Origin: JAYPWI01 sp964629575
Lineage (GTDB): Bacteria; Actinomycetota; Acidimicrobiia; Acidimicrobiales; Poriferisodalaceae
Length of the DNA stretch: 64,000 bases
Direction of reading: 5' to 3'
Assembly (NCBI GenBank): GCA_964629575.1
Contig: CAZVUM010000006.1
Location: 49,767-113,766 of the forward strand
Both the position numbers and the translations under genes were made by a program. This document shows positions 59,688 to 64,000 of this stretch, one piece after another. The notes under the pieces are model-generated. The model ran no database searches, had not been told where the DNA came from, and worked only from the letters and a program-made list of their open reading frames with translations. Every line of letters starts with the position of its first letter. Position 1 is the first letter of the stretch.

Positions 59688-60922
59688 TCACCATCATCCG
59701 CAACGCGCACGTGCTCGATCCCGAGGCAGGTGAGATCACCGGCGAGCGAACCGTGGTGCTGGAGGACGAGCAGATCGCCGACGTGATCGAAGGACCAAGC
59801 GCAACGACGGCCGACCTCGACATCGACGCCGGTGGGCGCTTCCTGCTCCCGGGATTCGTGGACGGCCACGTCCACCACATTTTCCACACGATGGACTTCG
59901 CCCGGCTTCAGCGCATGTCGTCCACAGAGCGTGCGATCTCGATGGGCCACGCAGCTGAGGCGGAGCTGCGGCGCGGCTTCACGACCGTGCGCGACACGGG
60001 AGGAGATACCCGGGGTCTGGCCAACGCCACCCGCACAGGGCTGATCACCGGCCCGCGGATCGTTCGGGCGGGTCGGGTGATCAGCCAGACGGGCGGTCAC
60101 GGCGACTTCCGCGCCGCCACCGACGTCGAACTGCCGCTGTGCGGATGCCAGCTCCACACGGATCGTCAGGGCGCGGGACACATCGCCGACGGTGCCGACG
60201 CATGTCGCAAGGCGGCGCGCTTCGAGCTTCGCGAGGGGTCGGACTTCATCAAGATCATGAGCTCGGGCGGCGTCGCGTCCCCCGCCGATCCGTTCGACGC
60301 GATTCAGTACACCGCCGACGAGATCCGTGCGGTGACGACGGAGACCGATCACCGGCACACCTACACCACCTCGCATGCCTACACGCCCGAGGCCATCCGG
60401 CTCGCCGCCGACAACGGCGTTCGTTGCATCGAGCACGGCAACATGATCGATGCCCCGACCGCCGAGCACATCGCGCAGCTGGGGGTCGTTGTGGTTCCGA
60501 CCCTCGTCACCTACCAGGCGATGGAGGAGCTCGGTCCCAAGGTCGGTCTCCCCGAGGTGAACATCCAGAAGAACTCGGGGGTGCTCGAGGCGGGGAAGCG
60601 GGCGATCGAGACACTGAAGGCAGCGGGCGTGGAGCTCGGGTTCGGCACAGACCTGTTGGGTGAAGCGATGCCGTGGCAGAACCGCGAGTTCGCCATTCGG
60701 GCCGAGCTCGAGCCGGCCGCCGACGTGCTGCGTTCGATGTACGTCACCAACGTGAAGCTCTGCCACCTGGAGGGGGTCGTCGGGCGGGTCGAACCAGGCT
60801 TCGTCGCCGACCTCGTGCTGAGCGAAGCAGATCCCATCGAGCGGCTCTCCGATCTCGCCGAGCCCGATGCCTCGCTGGCGGCGATCTTCAGTCGAGGTCG
60901 GCCCGTGCGGATGAGCCTCTAG
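59684..60922 (+). CDS. Amidohydrolase family protein (prolidase/imidazolonepropionase-like)
   Basis: A 412-residue metal-dependent hydrolase. PGFVDGHVHHIF gives the HxH pair (H62, H64), GFTTVRDTGGD is the usual strand, SDFIKIMSSGGVASPADP places the metal-bridging lysine region, TSHAYTPEAI and CIEHGNMID the next two histidines, and FGTDLLGE the catalytic aspartate. This is the subgroup that includes Xaa-Pro dipeptidases and aryldialkylphosphatase-like enzymes; the substrate is unknown. GTG start coupled to the DUF2461 gene; only three bases separate it from the molybdenum hydroxylase. Confidence 0.9.
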   Translation: MITIIRNAHVLDPEAGEITGERTVVLEDEQIADVIEGPSATTADLDIDAGGRFLLPGFVDGHVHHIFHTMDFARLQRMSSTERAISMGHAAEAELRRGFTTVRDTGGDTRGLANATRTGLITGPRIVRAGRVISQTGGHGDFRAATDVELPLCGCQLHTDRQGAGHIADGADACRKAARFELREGSDFIKIMSSGGVASPADPFDAIQYTADEIRAVTTETDHRHTYTTSHAYTPEAIRLAADNGVRCIEHGNMIDAPTAEHIAQLGVVVVPTLVTYQAMEELGPKVGLPEVNIQKNSGVLEAGKRAIETLKAAGVELGFGTDLLGEAMPWQNREFAIRAELEPAADVLRSMYVTNVKLCHLEGVVGRVEPGFVADLVLSEADPIERLSDLAEPDASLAAIFSRGRPVRMSL

Positions 60923-60925
60923 CCG

Positions 60926-63322
60926 GTGGCGAACAACAGCGAGAGCGCATGGGTCGGGCAGGCGGTTCCGCGTCGCGAAGACGATGCACTCCTCGCCGGC
61001 ACGGCTCGCTTCGCCGCCGACGTCGAACCGGTCGGCGGTGCGCTGCACGCGGCGGTCCTCCGGAGCCCGCTTCCCCACGCCGTCATCGAGGCGATCGATA
61101 CCGAGGGCGCGTTCGAGGTCGCCGGAGTCGCAGCGGTGCTGACCGGCGGCGACCTCGTCGCCCTGTGTCGGCCGTTGGCGAACATCCTCACCGAATCGGC
61201 GCCCATGTACCCCGTCGCAACGGATCGCGTGCGCTACGTCGGCGAGCCGGTGGCGGTCGTCCTGGCTGAGTCACGGGCCATCGCCGAAGACGGGTGCGAC
61301 CGAATCGAGGTTCGCTACTTGCCCCTCGACCCGGTCGTCGACCCGTTGGCTGCGACCAACGAGCACGCGCCGCTTCTTCACGAGAACGCAGAGTCCAACC
61401 TCGTCCACGACCGGACGTTCGTCTACGGCGACCCGGTAGAGGCTTTCGCCAGCGCGCCGCATGTGGTGGAGCACACGGCGAGGTTCCCCCGCAGCACGGC
61501 GATGCCCCTGGAGACTGCCGTGGTGACCGCGGAGTTCGACCCGGGAACAGTCGGGTACACCGTGTGGTCCAACTACGGCGGGCCGATGGCGCTCCAGACC
61601 GTGATGGCCGGCGCTCTGGGTGTGCCGGTGTCTGGCCTTCGTCTGGTGGTGCCCGAGCGGATCGGAGGCAACTTCGGCATCAAGCAGGCGATGTATCCGA
61701 TGCTGGTGCTGATGGCCGTGGCGGCCCGCCACGCGCGACGTCCGGTTCGCTGGGTCGAGGATCGCAACGAACACCTCCTGGCGGCGTCCGCCGGGAGCGA
61801 GCGAGTCACCACGATCCGCGGCGCCTTCGATGATGACGGTCGGCTCGTCGCGCTCGATCTCGATCAGCTGGAGAACCTGGGCGCCTACGTCCGCACACCC
61901 GAGCCTGCGGGTCTGTATCGCATGCAGGGCAACCTCAACGGTCCCTACGACGTGGAGAACATCGTCGTGCGCAACCGCTGCGTGCTGACGAACCAGCTGC
62001 CGAGCGGTCTCAACCGTGGGTTCGGCGGGCCGCAGTTCTTCCACGGGCTCGAAGCGTTGATGGATGCCGCTGCTCGAGAGCTCGACGTCGATCGAGCGCA
62101 GATTCGCCGCCGCAATTTCGTTCCGGCGGAACGGTTTCCCTACGAGTGCGCGTCCGGTGCCCTGCTCGACAGCGGTGACTACGCGGCTGTCCTCGATCGG
62201 GCGCTCGGCCACATCGGGTGGGGCGAGGTGCGGGAGGCGAACCCAGCCCAACGGCTGACCGGCGTCGGCCTGGGCTGTTCGGTCGAATCGGCAGGCAACA
62301 ACCTCGGCTACATGAATCTGGCGGGCGACCCCGATTCTCCGGCGGTGCGTTCGCCCAAGTCGGGCGCCGGCGCGACCGCGACCGTGTCGATGGACGCATT
62401 CGGTGGAGTGTCGGTGCAACTCGACAGCCCCGACTGTGGTCAGGGGTACCGGACGGCGGCCGCGCAGGTCGTGGCCGACGAGTTGGGCCTCGATCCACCG
62501 GACATCGAAGTGAAGACGAGCCTCGACAGCGCCTCGGACGGATGGACCCTGACATCGGGCAACTACGCCAACCGATTCTCCACTGCAGTGGCCTCGGCGG
62601 CGGCGATGGCGTCCCGGCGGGCGGGCGAGAAGCTGCGTACGTTGGCGGCCTTCAACGCCGGCGTCCATCCGACAGACGTCGAGCTGCGGGGCGGCGAGGC
62701 CGTCGTTCGCGGCGAAACGAAGGGCGAGCCCGTCCGTCGCCTCGGTGGCCAGCTTCATTGGGACATCGCATCGCGCCCGGACGGCGTTGACGGGCCAATA
62801 CGCGAGACGGCGGTGTACGCCCCCGCGTTTGTCGGGAGGCCGACCGGTGACGGTCGGATCTCGACCTCGTTCACGTTCAGCTTCCAGTGCGATGCCGTCC
62901 ACATCGAGATCGACCGCGCCACGGGTGAGATCCACGTCCTTTCCTATGTGACGGTCCACGACGCCGGTCGGATCCTGCACCCCGGCCTCTTCGAGGGCCA
63001 GGTGGTCGGTGGATTGGCGCACGGTCTCGGAGCCGCGCTGCGCGAGGTGGTCGCATACTCCGATTCGGGAGCGCCCTCGGCCATAGACATTCGTTCGTAC
63101 GGCCCCATCTCTGCGGCCGAGCTCCCGTCGCTCGTGGTGGACCATCTCGAGACGCCCTCACCGCACACCGTGCAGGGGGCGAAGGGGTTGGGTGACGGCT
63201 GCGCGATCCTGGCTCCGGCCGTTCTCGCCTCGGCGATCGCCGACGCGTTGGGCCTCGCCGACACACCCGAGCCGCCGTTCACGCCGGCACGGGTGTGGCA
63301 GTTGGTCCAGGAGGCCGTGTGA
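60926..63322 (+). CDS. Molybdenum hydroxylase large subunit with Asp at the catalytic Glu position
   Basis: A 798-residue Mo-MCD subunit of the xanthine/aldehyde/CO dehydrogenase family. Motifs: VPRREDDALLAGTARFAAD at the N-terminus, IGGNFGIK, LNRGFGGPQ (as in xanthine dehydrogenases), CGQGYRTAAAQV, and GAKGLGDGCAI near the end. That last motif is KGxGE in active relatives, where Glu is the general base; here residue 757 is Asp (codon 63194-63196, GAC). The CoxL loop VAYRCSFR is absent, so this is not a form I CO dehydrogenase. GTG start three bases after the amidohydrolase. The FAD subunit follows; the FeS subunit is expected beyond the edge. Confidence 0.88.
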   Translation: MANNSESAWVGQAVPRREDDALLAGTARFAADVEPVGGALHAAVLRSPLPHAVIEAIDTEGAFEVAGVAAVLTGGDLVALCRPLANILTESAPMYPVATDRVRYVGEPVAVVLAESRAIAEDGCDRIEVRYLPLDPVVDPLAATNEHAPLLHENAESNLVHDRTFVYGDPVEAFASAPHVVEHTARFPRSTAMPLETAVVTAEFDPGTVGYTVWSNYGGPMALQTVMAGALGVPVSGLRLVVPERIGGNFGIKQAMYPMLVLMAVAARHARRPVRWVEDRNEHLLAASAGSERVTTIRGAFDDDGRLVALDLDQLENLGAYVRTPEPAGLYRMQGNLNGPYDVENIVVRNRCVLTNQLPSGLNRGFGGPQFFHGLEALMDAAARELDVDRAQIRRRNFVPAERFPYECASGALLDSGDYAAVLDRALGHIGWGEVREANPAQRLTGVGLGCSVESAGNNLGYMNLAGDPDSPAVRSPKSGAGATATVSMDAFGGVSVQLDSPDCGQGYRTAAAQVVADELGLDPPDIEVKTSLDSASDGWTLTSGNYANRFSTAVASAAAMASRRAGEKLRTLAAFNAGVHPTDVELRGGEAVVRGETKGEPVRRLGGQLHWDIASRPDGVDGPIRETAVYAPAFVGRPTGDGRISTSFTFSFQCDAVHIEIDRATGEIHVLSYVTVHDAGRILHPGLFEGQVVGGLAHGLGAALREVVAYSDSGAPSAIDIRSYGPISAAELPSLVVDHLETPSPHTVQGAKGLGDGCAILAPAVLASAIADALGLADTPEPPFTPARVWQLVQEAV

Positions 63323-63332
63323 AGGAAGCGCG

Positions 63333-64000
63333 TTGAAGCCGGCGCCGTTCGCGTATGTCGCGCCGCGGGAGTTCGACGAGGTGCTCGAGGTTCTCGCCGA
63401 AGAGGCCGGTGATGCGTCCGTGCTGGCCGGTGGCCAGTCGCTTCTGCCGCTGATGGCGGCCCGGGAGCTCCGACCCGGCGTGCTCGTCGACGTCAACGGT
63501 GTCGCCGACTTCCCCGGGGCCGGTGAGTCGGGCGAGTGGGGCGACGGCTGCTTCGTCGGCGCGCTCGATCGACAGTGCGATCACGAGAGGTCCGCCGAGG
63601 CACCACTTCTCGCCGCGGCACTTGCTCACGTGGGTCACGCACAAACCCGGCACCGCGGAACGGTGTGTGGGTCGCTCGCTCATGGTGATCCGATGGCCGA
63701 GATCCCACTGGCGCTGCTGGTCGCAGGAGGGTCGGTCGAGATCGCGTCTCGGGGGGCGGCTCGGCAGGTGGCGGTCGACGACTTCCTCGGGGACGCGTTC
63801 CGGCCGAGGGTGAGCGCGGACGAGGTGGTGACTGGGTGTCGGTGGCCCGATCTTGGTGGTGGGTCGACTCATTCGTTCGTGGAGCTCCAGCACGGCAGCA
63901 CTCTTGGCGCGGCCGCGTGCTCGCTGAAACTCAGCCAGGGCGGGGGGTGGTCGCTTCGAGTGGGTGTCGCCGGGTTCGCCGACCGGCCGCGGGTGTCGGT
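63333..64000 (+). CDS. FAD-binding (CoxM/CutM-like) subunit of molybdenum hydroxylase, cut by window edge
   Basis: The open frame from TTG 63333 to the edge (over 220 codons) begins with PAPFAYVAPREFDEVLEVL and has AGGQSLLPLMAARELRPG and TRHRGTVCGSLAHGDPMAE, the two FAD-binding motifs of the medium subunit. It passes electrons from the FeS subunit to an acceptor. The TTG lies ten bases after the large-subunit stop with GGAAG before it; no ATG or GTG in this frame is better placed. The C-terminal domain is beyond the window. Confidence 0.88.
   Translation, partial: MKPAPFAYVAPREFDEVLEVLAEEAGDASVLAGGQSLLPLMAARELRPGVLVDVNGVADFPGAGESGEWGDGCFVGALDRQCDHERSAEAPLLAAALAHVGHAQTRHRGTVCGSLAHGDPMAEIPLALLVAGGSVEIASRGAARQVAVDDFLGDAFRPRVSADEVVTGCRWPDLGGGSTHSFVELQHGSTLGAAACSLKLSQGGGWSLRVGVAGFADRPRVS

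Noticed and set aside
61271..63145. A 624-codon minus-strand frame
   Set aside because: Antisense to the molybdenum hydroxylase large subunit; no motifs.
60926..64000. Form I carbon monoxide dehydrogenase
   Set aside because: The large subunit lacks the VAYRCSFR loop of CoxL and has a RGFGGPQ xanthine dehydrogenase-type motif.
1..64000. CRISPR array, prophage, toxin-antitoxin or known defence genes
   Set aside because: No regularly spaced repeats, integrase, phage structural, nuclease or antitoxin-type genes were recognised anywhere in the window.

Overview
The window is high-GC DNA (by eye about two thirds G+C) with tightly packed genes, GTG and TTG starts and many ATGA or GTGA stop/start overlaps. 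The gene content points to an uncultured actinobacterium, most likely class Acidimicrobiia (Ilumatobacter-like): five luciferase-like flavin/F420 oxidoreductases, three class III CoA-transferases, two CO/xanthine-dehydrogenase-type molybdenum enzymes, and a secreted protein with GY..L..DGGIF.FGD repeats. This is inference from content; no rRNA, tRNA, CRISPR array or insertion sequence was seen. Three runs of 100 N show that it is a scaffold, probably metagenomic.

Layout. 1-6740: an edge-truncated molybdopterin oxidoreductase diverges from a class V aminotransferase, an SDR and a fused double ABC exporter; a perfect 34-bp palindrome sits between the divergent genes. 6747-13592: a secreted repeat protein, an acyl-CoA carboxylase, a decayed amidohydrolase plus CobW pair, and a molybdenum hydroxylase large subunit whose end is cut by the same decay. 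13658-24716: a two-domain CoA-transferase coupled to a phytanoyl-CoA dioxygenase-like gene, an MsnO8-type monooxygenase, an Ig-like surface protein, astB/astA of arginine succinyltransfer, a TPR protein, and an AAA_28-type ATPase coupled to a shortened transglutaminase-like gene. 24825-36532: a glycosyltransferase/Kelch pair, two methyltransferases, LLM enzymes, enoyl-CoA hydratase, a DUF454 membrane protein, acyl-CoA dehydrogenase, and a PPOX-fold gene coupled to an AceE-like transketolase. 36575-47444: SDR and two CoA-transferases, diverging across 20-bp tandem repeats from a ThDP decarboxylase-type enzyme, an N-acyl-D-amino-acid deacylase-like enzyme, an FtsH homologue and an LLM enzyme. 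47482-57380: LLM, pirin, a FAH-family enzyme coupled to a binding protein without signal peptide, a divergent LysR regulator, an arsR/arsP pair with operator, an MFS transporter, and a cupredoxin/DUF2231/thioredoxin-like export operon. 57502-64000: HpaB-type monooxygenase, DUF2461 protein, amidohydrolase, and the large and FAD subunits of a molybdenum hydroxylase running off the edge.

Taken together the genes look like catabolism of diverse organic acids and hydrophobic compounds through CoA thioesters: CoA transfer, dehydrogenation, hydration, carboxylation, and flavin or Fe(II) oxygenation. No single complete pathway is closed inside the window. No intergenic stretch exceeds 300 bases; the longest is 51102-51377. 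I saw no convincing new defence or mobile system. The most unusual signals are the multiply deleted region 9807-11334, the palindromic repeats, the Glu-to-Asp change in a molybdenum hydroxylase, and a few coupled gene pairs of unknown joint role.
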